Below, piece after piece: positions 1 through 6,326 of a stretch of 7,287 nt of DNA. The DNA comes from Anaerolineales bacterium UBA6131 (GTDB lineage: Bacteria; Chloroflexota; Anaerolineae; UBA2200). A program made the translations under genes and the position numbers. The stretch is from assembly GCA_002435875.1 (NCBI GenBank), contig DIVN01000126.1, forward strand, positions 1 to 7,287. Reading direction: 5' to 3'. Positions within the stretch are counted from its first letter, which is position 1; the number at the start of each line of letters is the position of its first letter. A model generated the notes under the pieces. That model did not search any database. It was not told where the DNA came from and saw nothing but the letters and a program-made list of their open reading frames with translations.

Positions 1-2
1 TC

Positions 3-38
3 AGGGAGCTGGCGGACCGTTGCATGACCCTCAGGTAG
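3..38 (+). CDS. Possible C-terminal tail of an upstream gene (partial)
   Basis: The frame starting at position 3 reads RELADRCMTLR and stops at TAG 36-38. Ten of its eleven codons end in G or C, which is the third-position habit of the clear genes in this window. A second open frame from position 2 to the TAA at 107-109 has a much less typical third-position pattern. The piece is too short to name, and either frame, or neither, could be coding. The downstream promoter at 115-123 shows that any such gene ends before the next transcription unit. Confidence 0.22.
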   Translation, partial: RELADRCMTLR

Positions 39-114
39 GTCCGGCAGGCAACCACGTTTCCGCGCTGTTTGGGCGCGGCAGATACGAATTCGTGCGAACA
101 ACAGCCTAAAAATG

Positions 115-123
115 TGATATAAT
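115..123 (+). promoter_or_regulatory. Extended -10 promoter of the winged-helix-like gene
   Basis: TGA-TATAAT at 115-123 is a perfect -10 hexamer with the upstream TGN extension. The best -35 at 17-bp spacing is CGAACA (95-100), only three of six matches, so the extended -10 probably carries recognition. Transcription would begin near 130, leaving a leader of about 65 nt before the ATG at 196. The 10-bp palindrome ACGAATTCGT (84-93) sits directly upstream of the -35 position and could be an operator, although palindromes of this length are expected by chance in a window this size. Confidence 0.6.
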
Positions 124-195
124 GGTGACAATAGAATCACGCAGCCGGAACACGCCGGCCACGCTCCGTCGCGTGTAGAAAGAAGGTAGGAATCC

Positions 196-726
196 ATGCC
201 AGGAACCCTCTTTGCCAAGATGAACCTTCTTATGCACGAGTGTGCCCAGAACCCCGGACTGTCCGTCGACGAGATCGCTGCCAACGTGCTGCAACGTGGC
301 CATTATGAGTTCATTGTCTCCAAACGCGTCGACGACCAGATCGTGCAGCAGCCTTGCCAGGAAGCTACCGTGCGCCGTGCCATCTACTTCCTGAGCGACC
401 TGGGCTTCCTGGTCATCAACGGCGGCTGCTCACCCTCCACCCGCGGCAGTGCGGCCCTGGCCGACTTTCCCAATGAGCTCGGTCAAGCCGTGCTGGAGTA
501 CATGCAGCGGCTGTACGGCATCGGATTGATCAACATCCGCGATGCGATCGTGCGGGTAAAGATGCTGCGCGGCGCGGATGTCCCCTCTGCCGCGCAGATT
601 CACGCCCAGTTAGAGTCGCTGCGCGCCTTCAAGCAGCCGATCACCGCAGAACGGTTCTCGACCCTGCTCAACCTGCTTTCGCGCTGTGGCGTCCTGACGT
701 CCTACTTCAAAAAGTACTATTGGTAA
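196..726 (+). CDS. Hypothetical protein, probable tandem winged-helix fold
   Basis: I do not recognise the family. The 176-aa product is soluble, with no signal peptide or membrane segment. It looks like two similar helical units. Residues 5-83 contain helices, a recognition-helix-like stretch (ATVRRAIYFLSDLGFLV, 57-73) and a short wing with GG (76-77). Residues 95-170 contain a second set ending in RFSTLLNLLSRCGVL (153-167), whose 'helix then LGFL/CGVL strand' ending mirrors the first. This layout is typical of winged-helix DNA-binding proteins, so a regulator is the likeliest guess, but no catalytic or sensor domain is visible. The C-terminus is basic and aromatic (YFKKYYW). The start at 196 is chosen because GAAGGTAGG (182-190) lies at a normal distance; ATG 220 (Met9) lacks a good SD. 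It is monocistronic, with its own promoter at 115-123 and a hairpin terminator at 791-819. Confidence 0.85.
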   Translation: MPGTLFAKMNLLMHECAQNPGLSVDEIAANVLQRGHYEFIVSKRVDDQIVQQPCQEATVRRAIYFLSDLGFLVINGGCSPSTRGSAALADFPNELGQAVLEYMQRLYGIGLINIRDAIVRVKMLRGADVPSAAQIHAQLESLRAFKQPITAERFSTLLNLLSRCGVLTSYFKKYYW

Positions 727-790
727 GCCCTGACAGGTTGCACTGCAGCTTGGGCTGGGTTCGACCGAGTTGTCCTTTGGAGCGCGCCGA

Positions 791-824
791 AGAGCGCCGC
801 TGCGGTTGCACGGCGCTTTCCTCT
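791..824 (+). terminator. Hairpin terminator after the winged-helix-like gene
   Basis: AGCGCCG (793-799) pairs with CGGCGCT (811-817). Inside it TGC (801-803) pairs with GCA (808-810) around a GGTT loop, leaving only C800 bulged. A G-T and an A-T pair extend the base to 791/819. The tail TTTCCTCTT is U-rich but interrupted, so termination may be imperfect and some transcripts could read into the DUF1232 gene. Confidence 0.65.
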
Positions 825-831
825 TGCGACA

Positions 832-840
832 TGGTCTAAT
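832..840 (+). promoter_or_regulatory. Possible extended -10 promoter for the DUF1232 gene
   Basis: TGG-TCTAAT (832-840) matches an extended -10 with five of six hexamer bases, the same architecture as the promoter at 115-123. No -35 is recognisable, because the expected position falls in the terminator stem. It is the only reasonable promoter between the terminator and the gene, giving a leader of roughly 55 nt. Confidence 0.3.
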
Positions 841-902
841 CCGCCCCCAGCCACGCGGGCCAAAAGCGTGCGCTCACGAACCACAGGAAGGCAGGCTAGC
901 TG

Positions 903-1283
903 TTGGTGTGGGCCAAATGGCAATCGCGCGCCCGTCAGCTAAAGACTGGGACCTACGCGCTGTACATCGCGGGTCGCGACCCGCGGGTGGCATGGTACGT
1001 ACGCCTCCTGGCCGGCTTAGTGGTGGCCTATGCCTTTAGCCCGATCGACCTGATTCCCGACTTTATCCCCGTTTTGGGTTACCTCGACGACCTCCTTCTA
1101 GTTCCCCTCGGCATTTGGCTGGTTATGCGGCTGATTCCGGCTGAGGTCCTCGTCTCGGCCAGAGAGCAGGCGAAAGCGGCGCACGACGCCGGACATCTGA
1201 GCAGTCGCATGGGAGCTGCCATTGTGCTGGGCATCTGGGGGCTTGCAGCAGTGCTGCTGGCGGCCGCTTTCCTCTGCAGATGA
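903..1283 (+). CDS. DUF1232 (YkvA-like) small membrane protein
   Basis: The 126-aa protein carries the DUF1232 signature at residues 46-63: SPIDLIPDFIPVLGYLDD. Known members are small membrane proteins of unknown biochemical role. Hydrophobic segments are at about 33-52, 55-80 and 104-124. The last lies beyond the conserved core and makes an extra C-terminal TM helix, so the whole protein is probably integral to the cytoplasmic membrane. The N-terminal 30 residues are basic. The start is uncertain: TTG 903 or the adjacent GTG 906, both behind AGGAAGGCAGG (885-895); there is no ATG upstream of the conserved core in a sensible place. The codons for residues 22-28 lie in an 18-bp perfect palindrome (968-985). 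The gene probably forms a unit by itself: a hairpin precedes it and a new promoter follows at 1355. Family assignment is firm, function unknown. Confidence 0.88.
   Translation: MVWAKWQSRARQLKTGTYALYIAGRDPRVAWYVRLLAGLVVAYAFSPIDLIPDFIPVLGYLDDLLLVPLGIWLVMRLIPAEVLVSAREQAKAAHDAGHLSSRMGAAIVLGIWGLAAVLLAAAFLCR
968..985. repeat. 18-bp perfect palindrome inside the DUF1232 gene
   Basis: CGCGGGTCG at 968-976 is followed immediately by its exact reverse complement CGACCCGCG at 977-985, with no spacer. The pairing stops at 967/986. A gapless palindrome of nine bases per arm is expected about 0.03 times in random sequence of this length, although the G+C-rich composition raises this somewhat. It lies about 65 nt into the reading frame. 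It could be a protein-binding site or a DNA-modification target; as RNA it would need an unpaired loop in the centre. Confidence 0.7.
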
Positions 1284-1354
1284 ATAGGCCGCCGACTGGT
1301 CACCCGCAGGCCCGCTGGGTGAAACGTAGTTGGAGCCCCTTGCCGACAGCTGGT

Positions 1355-1382
1355 TTTGCAGGTGGGGTAGGTGGAGTATACT
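1355..1382 (+). promoter_or_regulatory. Promoter of the permease-UspA gene
   Basis: TTTGCA (1355-1360), 16-bp spacer, TATACT (1377-1382). The -10 matches five of six consensus bases and the -35 four of six. Transcription would start near 1389, giving a leader of about 75 nt to the ATG at 1463. The same -10, TATACT, is used by the mscS-type gene on the other strand. Confidence 0.5.
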
Positions 1383-1446
1383 GCGGTGTTTGAGGGTGAG
1401 TGAAATCCCGGCTCTCTTTGGATCGACGGGGACGTGCAACATCCTC

Positions 1447-1454
1447 GGAGGTGA
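1447..1454 (+). promoter_or_regulatory. Consensus Shine-Dalgarno that fixes the permease start
   Basis: GGAGGTGA is a full match to the 16S rRNA 3' end and lies 8 nt before ATG 1463. It decides against the longer in-frame GTG start at 1400, which has no SD and would add 21 Arg/Ser-rich residues ahead of TM1. Confidence 0.85.
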
Positions 1455-1462
1455 CCAGCTTA

Positions 1463-3670
1463 ATGAGCAAGAGACGTTTACGACGGCAGCTGAGCCTGGC
1501 CCAGGTGGTCATGCTGGGAGCGGCCGGTACGATCTCCACCGAGATCTTTGTGCTGACCGGACACGCCGCGGGAATCGCCGGACCAGCTACTGTGATTGCC
1601 ATGCTTCTGGCCGGCCTGCTGACCTTCCCCATTGCGCTGAACTACTGCGAGCTCGCAACCTCGTATCCCGAGACCGGCGGAGCGATGACCTATGTGCGCG
1701 AGGCATTCGGGCAGAACCTGCTGGCCTTCCTGGTTGGATCGCTGGATTGTCTTTCGAGTACCTTCTACAGCGCCCTATCAGCGGTGGGTTTTGCCTACTC
1801 GCTGCAGATCCTGATCCCCGCGCTGCCCATCATACCCACCGCTCTGGCGATAATTGCCGTCTTTGTCGTGCTCAACATCCTGGGGGTGAACCAGGTAGGC
1901 AATGTACAGCTTGTGCTGGGTGGCATTCTGGTTGCCTGTCTGGGAGTGTATGTCATCGGAGGTTTCACTCTTCCAGGCGGATTCTCCTGGCAAACGCTGA
2001 CCGCGGGCGGCTGGTTCATCGAGACTGGCAGCTGGGTGCGATTCACCCATCTGTTGGCGACGGTGGCGCTTATCTACAATGCCTACGTCGGATTTGAGGT
2101 CATTGCTGACGATGCTGAGGAAGTCACCAACCCAGCGCGGACCCTCCCGGCAGCGATCCTGATAAGCCTTGTCATCGTCACGCTCTTTTACTGCACCATC
2201 ACCGTGGTGACCCTGGGCACCGTCCCCTGGCAGCAGGTGGCCGGCTCTGAGACGGCACTGACCGACGCGGTGCGCTACTTCCTACCGCGCTTTGGCGTGC
2301 CCCTGCTGGCCTTTGCCGGCCTGATTGCGACCCTGACCTCCGTCAACACAGCGATGCTGAGCGCTACGCGAGAAGCATTCACACTGAGCCGCGACGGCGC
2401 CTGGCCGCGCGTCTTGTCCCGATTGAGCCGTTTTCGCACGCCCTACGTGGCCACCATCGCGATCGGGATCGTGACGGCGATCATCGCCGCGATTGGCCTG
2501 GTCGATTTCATCTCCTACATCTCCAGCTCGGGCTATCTGTTCGTGCTCTTCTGGGCAAGCCTGGCATTGGTGCGCTTGAGGAAATTGCACCCTGACCTCA
2601 AGCGGCCGTTCAAGGTACCGTTTTATCCGCTCACGCCATACCTCGCTGCCGCAGCCGGTGTAATCGTCATTGCCTTTACGCAACTGCGCGCGCTGCTCTT
2701 TGGCGCCGGACTGATCCTGACCCTGTCGCTCATGTATTACGGTTTCCGCCCCTTCGGTCGGGCCCTGGCCGCTCGATCACAGCGAGCTGAGGAGGCCAAA
2801 GACCGCCTGCTGGTACCTGTGGCCAACCCAGCAACAGCGAAGCGCCTGGTGCACGTAGCCACTATGTTGGCCAGTGGCGGCGAGGATGTGAGCATCTGCG
2901 TATTGACCGTGCTACTAAAGTCCGACAAGCTCTCGGATGAGCACAGCGCCCGTCTGGCGGCGCGCGTCGGGCGCAAAAACACGCCTTTGCTGCGCCAGAT
3001 TGCGGCTGAGGCGGTGAGCAAGAACGTGCCGCTTTACACGCGGCTTCGCCCGGCGCACACGGTCGCCGAAGGCGTAATCGAAGAAGTGCGGGACAACGTC
3101 AAACTGATTCTAATGGGCTGGCCAGGACCCCTGCAGCCAGAGCAGCTTGCGGAGAATCCCGTGAAAGTGATTGTGCAGAAGGCCCCCGCGCACGTGGCAG
3201 TGCTACTCGACCGGGGGCTCCAGCAGGTGCACAGCATCCTCGTGCCGGTAGGCGGGGGACCACACTCACGTCTGGCCGTACGTCTCGCCTATGAGATCGC
3301 CGAGGATCAAGATGCGCGGATGACCGTGCTGCATTGTGTTTGCGAGCAATGCGAGCCCGAGGAAATCCAGGATCGCCTGGCCATGTTGCGCGAGATCGTA
3401 GAAGACGAGCTCGGCGCCATGCCAGAGCGCATCAGCCTGCGCCTGTCCTTCCCTGGCACCGTCAGCGAGGGCATCATGCATGAGACGACGCAAGCACATT
3501 ATGACCTGATAGTAGCCGGAGCCTCTATCGAGTGGATGACCAAGACGCGTTTGTTCGGCGAGGTAGATGATCAGGTCGCAGCAGAAGCACCTTGCTCGGT
3601 CCTGTTCGTCCGTCGACACGAGCCTGCGGTCATCACCTGGATCCGGCGTCGCACCAAGAGACAAGGCTAG
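1463..3670 (+). CDS. APC-superfamily amino-acid permease fused to two UspA domains
   Basis: A 735-aa cytoplasmic-membrane transporter. Residues 10-430 are the APC permease with about 12 TM helices. Family marks are ELATSYPETGGAMTYVREAFG at 63-83 (TM2 and the following loop), the TM6 segment YVGFEVIADDAEEVTNP (208-224), and SATREAFTLSRDGAWP (300-315) after TM8. APC permeases of this type import amino acids or polyamines with protons or by exchange; the substrate cannot be read here. Residues 447-583 and 589-717 are two universal-stress-protein domains, both starting with the usual strand (RLLVPV, SILVPV), and presumably cytosolic. Their nucleotide loops are degenerate: GWPG at 552-555 lacks the later Gly (Asn565), and the second domain has GASI (686-689) and GEV (699-701) where GxxG and GS/T are normal. 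TM1 reads GAAGTISTEIF (19-29), with Ser and Glu where Gly is usual. The tail is basic (RRRTKRQG). Permease-UspA fusions are a known architecture, thought to sense energy state or stress. The peptidase begins 103 nt downstream with no terminator between, suggesting an operon. Confidence 0.93.
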   Translation: MSKRRLRRQLSLAQVVMLGAAGTISTEIFVLTGHAAGIAGPATVIAMLLAGLLTFPIALNYCELATSYPETGGAMTYVREAFGQNLLAFLVGSLDCLSSTFYSALSAVGFAYSLQILIPALPIIPTALAIIAVFVVLNILGVNQVGNVQLVLGGILVACLGVYVIGGFTLPGGFSWQTLTAGGWFIETGSWVRFTHLLATVALIYNAYVGFEVIADDAEEVTNPARTLPAAILISLVIVTLFYCTITVVTLGTVPWQQVAGSETALTDAVRYFLPRFGVPLLAFAGLIATLTSVNTAMLSATREAFTLSRDGAWPRVLSRLSRFRTPYVATIAIGIVTAIIAAIGLVDFISYISSSGYLFVLFWASLALVRLRKLHPDLKRPFKVPFYPLTPYLAAAAGVIVIAFTQLRALLFGAGLILTLSLMYYGFRPFGRALAARSQRAEEAKDRLLVPVANPATAKRLVHVATMLASGGEDVSICVLTVLLKSDKLSDEHSARLAARVGRKNTPLLRQIAAEAVSKNVPLYTRLRPAHTVAEGVIEEVRDNVKLILMGWPGPLQPEQLAENPVKVIVQKAPAHVAVLLDRGLQQVHSILVPVGGGPHSRLAVRLAYEIAEDQDARMTVLHCVCEQCEPEEIQDRLAMLREIVEDELGAMPERISLRLSFPGTVSEGIMHETTQAHYDLIVAGASIEWMTKTRLFGEVDDQVAAEAPCSVLFVRRHEPAVITWIRRRTKRQG

Positions 3671-3763
3671 CGCTCGAGACTTTCTGTCGGGGGGACATGG
3701 TGCAGTCGTCTCCGCGGGCTTACACGCGATGCCGACCCCGTCGCAGCACCAGCAGGCCAAAAC

Positions 3764-3770
3764 GGAGGAG
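3764..3770 (+). promoter_or_regulatory. Shine-Dalgarno that fixes the peptidase start
   Basis: GGAGGAG sits just before ATG 3774 (5 nt from GGAGG). The same frame stays open upstream, back to 3567 inside the permease gene, but earlier starts (3567, 3729) have no SD and add low-complexity residues. The region 3671-3763 shows no clear promoter or terminator. Confidence 0.75.
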
Positions 3771-3773
3771 ATT

Positions 3774-4982
3774 ATGCCAAGTGATGTGGAGCTGGCGGTC
3801 AAAGCGCAAGGCTACTTGCATGAGCTGTGCAGGGAAATCGGGATCCGCCGTGTGGGCAGCCCTGGCAACCGCAGGGCGACGGCCTTCTTTGCTCAGATTG
3901 CTTCGTCGTTCGGTCACCGCCTCGAGACCGTCGCCTTTGACTGCTGTGATTGGGAGAATCGAGGCGTGAGCCTGAACGTAGCAGGGCGGCCATTCAAGGC
4001 CAATGCAAGCCCATACTCGTTAGGCTGCAGGGTTCAGAGGAACCTGGCATCTGCAGGAACCTTGGCCGAACTCGAGAAAGGGGAGTTTGCAGGGCAAGTG
4101 CTGCTGTTGTACGGTGAGCTGAGCAAAGAACAGCTGATGCCCAAGAACTTTCCATTCTACAATCCGGATGAGCACAAGCACCTGATTGCCGTTCTGGAGC
4201 AGAAACGCCCCGCAGCGATAGTTGCCGCCACCACACGCAATCCCGAGCTGGTGGGAGCACTGTATCCATTCCCTCTGTTTGTCGACGGCGATTTTGACAT
4301 TCCGTCCGCTTACATGACGGAGCGTGAAGGACGCCGCCTGCGAGCGCTTGTGGGCCAACCCTGTGCGTTGAACATTGAGACGGCGCGCATACCCGCACTT
4401 GGCTACCAGATTACTGCCGTCGCTGGCGAGTGCCAGAAGCGACGGGTGGTATGTTTTGCGCACATCGACGCGTACGAGGACTCTCCGGGAGCGCTCGACA
4501 ACGCAAGCGGTACCGTCATGCTATTGCTGCTGGCTGAGCTCTTGAAGGGCTGTGAAGGAGGCCCCCGAGTCGAGCTGGTGGCTATGAACGGCGAAGATCA
4601 CTACTCGGCGGCTGGAGAAAAGATGTGGGTACGGGACAACGATGGCCGATTCGACGAGATCGTCCTGGGGATCAACGTTGACGACATTGGTTTCCGAGAG
4701 GGTCACTCCTCTTTCTCACTTTATGGCTGTCCGGATGCGCTTGCCCAAACCGTGCGAGAGACATTCCAAGCCTTTCCAGGTCTGATGGAAGGAGAGGCCT
4801 GGTATCAAGGCGACCACGGGCTGTATATCCAGAACGCCGTACCGGCAGTAGCATTGACCTCAGAACCTATGGCAGGCCTGATGCGAAGCTATACCCACAC
4901 GAAGAAGGATGTGCCCGAGTTGATCGCCCCCCCAAGCTGGCTGAGGCCGCACGTGCCATCTTCGAGCTGCTCAGGAGGCTAG
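3774..4982 (+). CDS. M28-family zinc metallopeptidase, 3' end frameshifted
   Basis: A 402-aa product as read, with no signal peptide, so cytoplasmic. The C-terminal half is an M28 (aminopeptidase-type, di-zinc) catalytic domain: AHIDAYEDSPGALDNASG at 229-246 gives ligands His230 and Asp242, MNGEDHYSAAGE (271-282) supplies the catalytic Glu274 and the ligand position Asp275, NVDDIG (301-306) the next Asp, and YTHT (373-376) the last His. Most M28 enzymes have Glu-Glu where this has Glu-Asp; all other expected ligands are present. Residues 85-200 form an inserted region resembling a PA-like lid domain. The likely role is trimming peptides to free amino acids, fitting the permease just upstream. 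The last 16 residues (SWLRPHVPSSSCSGG...) look wrong. After the C7 run at 4927-4933 the other frame gives KLAEAARAIFELLRRLEG, a normal C-terminal helix for the family, ending at TAG 4997-4999. One extra C would restore a 409-aa protein. Catalytic residues lie before the shift, so activity may survive. Confidence 0.88.
   Translation: MPSDVELAVKAQGYLHELCREIGIRRVGSPGNRRATAFFAQIASSFGHRLETVAFDCCDWENRGVSLNVAGRPFKANASPYSLGCRVQRNLASAGTLAELEKGEFAGQVLLLYGELSKEQLMPKNFPFYNPDEHKHLIAVLEQKRPAAIVAATTRNPELVGALYPFPLFVDGDFDIPSAYMTEREGRRLRALVGQPCALNIETARIPALGYQITAVAGECQKRRVVCFAHIDAYEDSPGALDNASGTVMLLLLAELLKGCEGGPRVELVAMNGEDHYSAAGEKMWVRDNDGRFDEIVLGINVDDIGFREGHSSFSLYGCPDALAQTVRETFQAFPGLMEGEAWYQGDHGLYIQNAVPAVALTSEPMAGLMRSYTHTKKDVPELIAPPSWLRPHVPSSSCSGG
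4927..4933 (+). other. C7 homopolymer at probable frameshift in the peptidase gene
   Basis: Seven C residues lie in the frame A TCG CCC style junction where the peptide changes from family-like (PELIAPP) to non-family sequence. Insertion of one C, or loss of two, restores the helix KLAEAARAIFELLRRLEGTRR up to the stop at 4997-4999. A sequencing or assembly error in the homopolymer, a genuine indel, or phase variation by slippage would all give this picture. Confidence 0.8.
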
Positions 4983-5077
4983 AAGGCACACGCCGTTAGC
5001 CGGCGCGACCAGGCTGCATGGGGTTGCTGCCAAGGCGCTCGACACGCACCGCGCTGGCGAGTCCGCGGTCAGCATTC

Positions 5078-6130
5078 TCATGCCTGAGCAGGGACGAGGT
5101 TGATTGCCTGGGTTGGGTAGGGAACCCGAATGCCCTCCGCGGCAAAGCGGCTCACCATCGCCAAGTTGATACTTTGCTGCAGATCCATGTACAAGTCATA
5201 GTCCGGAGTCAGGACGTAGTAGACGACCTCGTACTCTTGACCAAAGTCCCCGATGCGCACAAAGTGCGCGCGACCAAAGCGCACATCTGGCAATTCCTCA
5301 ATGATTTGGCGCAGCATGCCAGGTATCTGCTGAAGCTTGTCAACAGGCGTTTCAGAAGCCACGCGGAAGGAGAATACCACCCTGCGTTCATTCATGCGCC
5401 CATAGTTGCGGATACGGCTGTTGAGCAAGTCGCTGGTGCCCACCACCAGCTCTTCGCCCGAAAGCCGCCGCAGTCGAGTGGTCTTCAGGCCGATGTACTC
5501 GACGGTGCCGTTCTCCTCGCCCACTTCGACATAGTCTCCGAGCACGAACGGCTTGTCCAGGGCAATGGATAGCGACGCAAAGAGATCGCCAAGCACGCTC
5601 TGTACCGCCAGGGCCACGGCAATGCCCCCAACCCCCAAGCTGCCAATCAGGGCCGTTACCTCAATGCCGGGGACGTTATCCAGCACCAGAATGATGACGA
5701 TCGTGTATAGCAAGAGCCGAAAGACAAAGCTCAGGGCACGGAGCGTCGTCACACGATCGACCTCTTCTCCATGCTCCTCGCGGAAATCCTGCAGCCAAAA
5801 GGAGATGGCGCCATCGCCCCAGACCGCCCCCTGGATGAGGAATGCGGTCCAGGCTAGCACGCGAAACCATGTGCGGACGTCAACGGGGATATTCAGAGCT
5901 GAAGCACCGACGTAAAGCGCGGGCAGAAGCAGCAGGCTCAGCCTAGTTCGCGCGCCTACGTGGGCAATCAAGTCATCGAGATCTGTGTCAGTTGTGCGGG
6001 CGAAGGCCGCCAGCCGACTCAGCACGAAGCGCACCATCACCCACAGCAGGAAAAGCATGATCGAGGCGAGCAGCCCCGCGCCAAGCCAGCCGCTTGCAGT
6101 ATTTCCCCAATGTGTCCAGTTATCGAGCAT
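5078..6130 (-). CDS. MscS-family mechanosensitive ion channel
   Basis: A 350-aa inner-membrane channel that would open under membrane tension and release solutes on osmotic downshock. TM helices are at about 15-40, 63-82, 91-113 and 132-152. They are followed by the pore-lining helix (156-196), Gly/Ala-rich as in MscS: LIGSLGVGGIAVALAVQS (161-178), then GDLFASLSIALDKPFVLGDYVEV (181-203). Residues 197-260 form the beta domain (EENGTVEYIGLKTTRLR at 205-221) and 261-340 the alpha/beta C-terminal domain of the cytosolic cage. It resembles the small, minimally decorated MscS relatives with one extra helix compared with the three-TM E. coli MscS. The start at 6130 is set by GGGAGGA 5 nt upstream; an in-frame extension to 6328 adds 66 Arg/Cys-rich, non-family residues and crosses the promoter. 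The gene is convergent with the peptidase (78 bp between the stop at 4999 and this one) and divergent from the secreted protein gene. Confidence 0.93.
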   Translation of the reverse strand: MLDNWTHWGNTASGWLGAGLLASIMLFLLWVMVRFVLSRLAAFARTTDTDLDDLIAHVGARTRLSLLLLPALYVGASALNIPVDVRTWFRVLAWTAFLIQGAVWGDGAISFWLQDFREEHGEEVDRVTTLRALSFVFRLLLYTIVIILVLDNVPGIEVTALIGSLGVGGIAVALAVQSVLGDLFASLSIALDKPFVLGDYVEVGEENGTVEYIGLKTTRLRRLSGEELVVGTSDLLNSRIRNYGRMNERRVVFSFRVASETPVDKLQQIPGMLRQIIEELPDVRFGRAHFVRIGDFGQEYEVVYYVLTPDYDLYMDLQQSINLAMVSRFAAEGIRVPYPTQAINLVPAQA

Positions 6131-6173
6131 GGTGTTCCTCCCTAACCTTCGCGCTCTCTGGGCGATGCACGAG

Positions 6174-6202
6174 AGTATAGTGCCCGCTCCGCCCGGCTGC
6201 AA
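6174..6202 (-). promoter_or_regulatory. Promoter of the MscS-type channel gene
   Basis: On the - strand, TTGCAG (6202-6197), a 17-bp spacer and TATACT (6179-6174). The spacing is ideal and the -10 matches five of six bases. Transcription would start near 6167, leaving a leader of about 37 nt containing the SD GGGAGGA. It lies within the ORF extension that was rejected for the channel start. Confidence 0.6.
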
Positions 6203-6243
6203 CACCGGCCAATGGCCATGCCTTCGCCAGCGAGTTGTCACGA

Positions 6244-6265
6244 CCGAGCAGGGCGCGTTGCTCGG
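6244..6265. repeat. Inverted repeat between the divergent channel and secreted-protein genes
   Basis: CCGAGCA (6244-6250) and TGCTCGG (6259-6265) are exact inverted repeats with an 8-nt centre. The site lies about 40 bp upstream of the channel -35 and 130 bp upstream of the secreted-protein ATG. A regulator dyad is possible, but several such 7-bp repeats are expected by chance, and no U-run follows on either strand. Confidence 0.3.
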
Positions 6266-6320
6266 ACCCTCGCAGCCTTGCCCAACTCTCACCGCAAGCA
6301 AGCAAGAAACACACAAGTCC

Positions 6321-6326
6321 TTGACC
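6321..6326 (+). promoter_or_regulatory. Possible -35 element for the secreted protein gene
   Basis: TTGACC matches five of six bases of the sigma-70 -35. The best downstream -10, CAGTAT (6347-6352), is poor and 20 bp away, so the promoter is weak, activator-dependent or read by another sigma factor. The rest of 6203-6394 shows no gene in a convincing frame. Confidence 0.2.

Noticed and set aside
60..78. CCGCGC/GCGCGG hairpin as terminator of an upstream gene
   Set aside because: Six-bp stem with no following T-run; it overlaps the weaker of two possible open frames.
1300..1322. TCACCC/GGGTGA hairpin as terminator of the DUF1232 gene
   Set aside because: Six-bp stem with an 11-nt loop, followed by AACGTAGTTGG with no U-tract.
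1400..1462. Longer permease start at GTG 1400
   Set aside because: No SD, an Arg/Ser-rich extension unlike APC N-termini, and a consensus GGAGGTGA 8 nt before ATG 1463.
3266..3802. 178-aa - strand reading frame under the permease 3' end and peptidase 5' end
   Set aside because: Antisense to conserved UspA-domain coding sequence, with no recognisable domain or start signal.
5048..5069. ACCGCG/CGCGGT hairpin as a bidirectional terminator between peptidase and channel
   Set aside because: Short stem, 10-nt loop and no U-run on either strand.
5018..5572. 184-aa + strand reading frame across the channel gene
   Set aside because: It is the antisense of a well-supported MscS gene, with no SD or family features.
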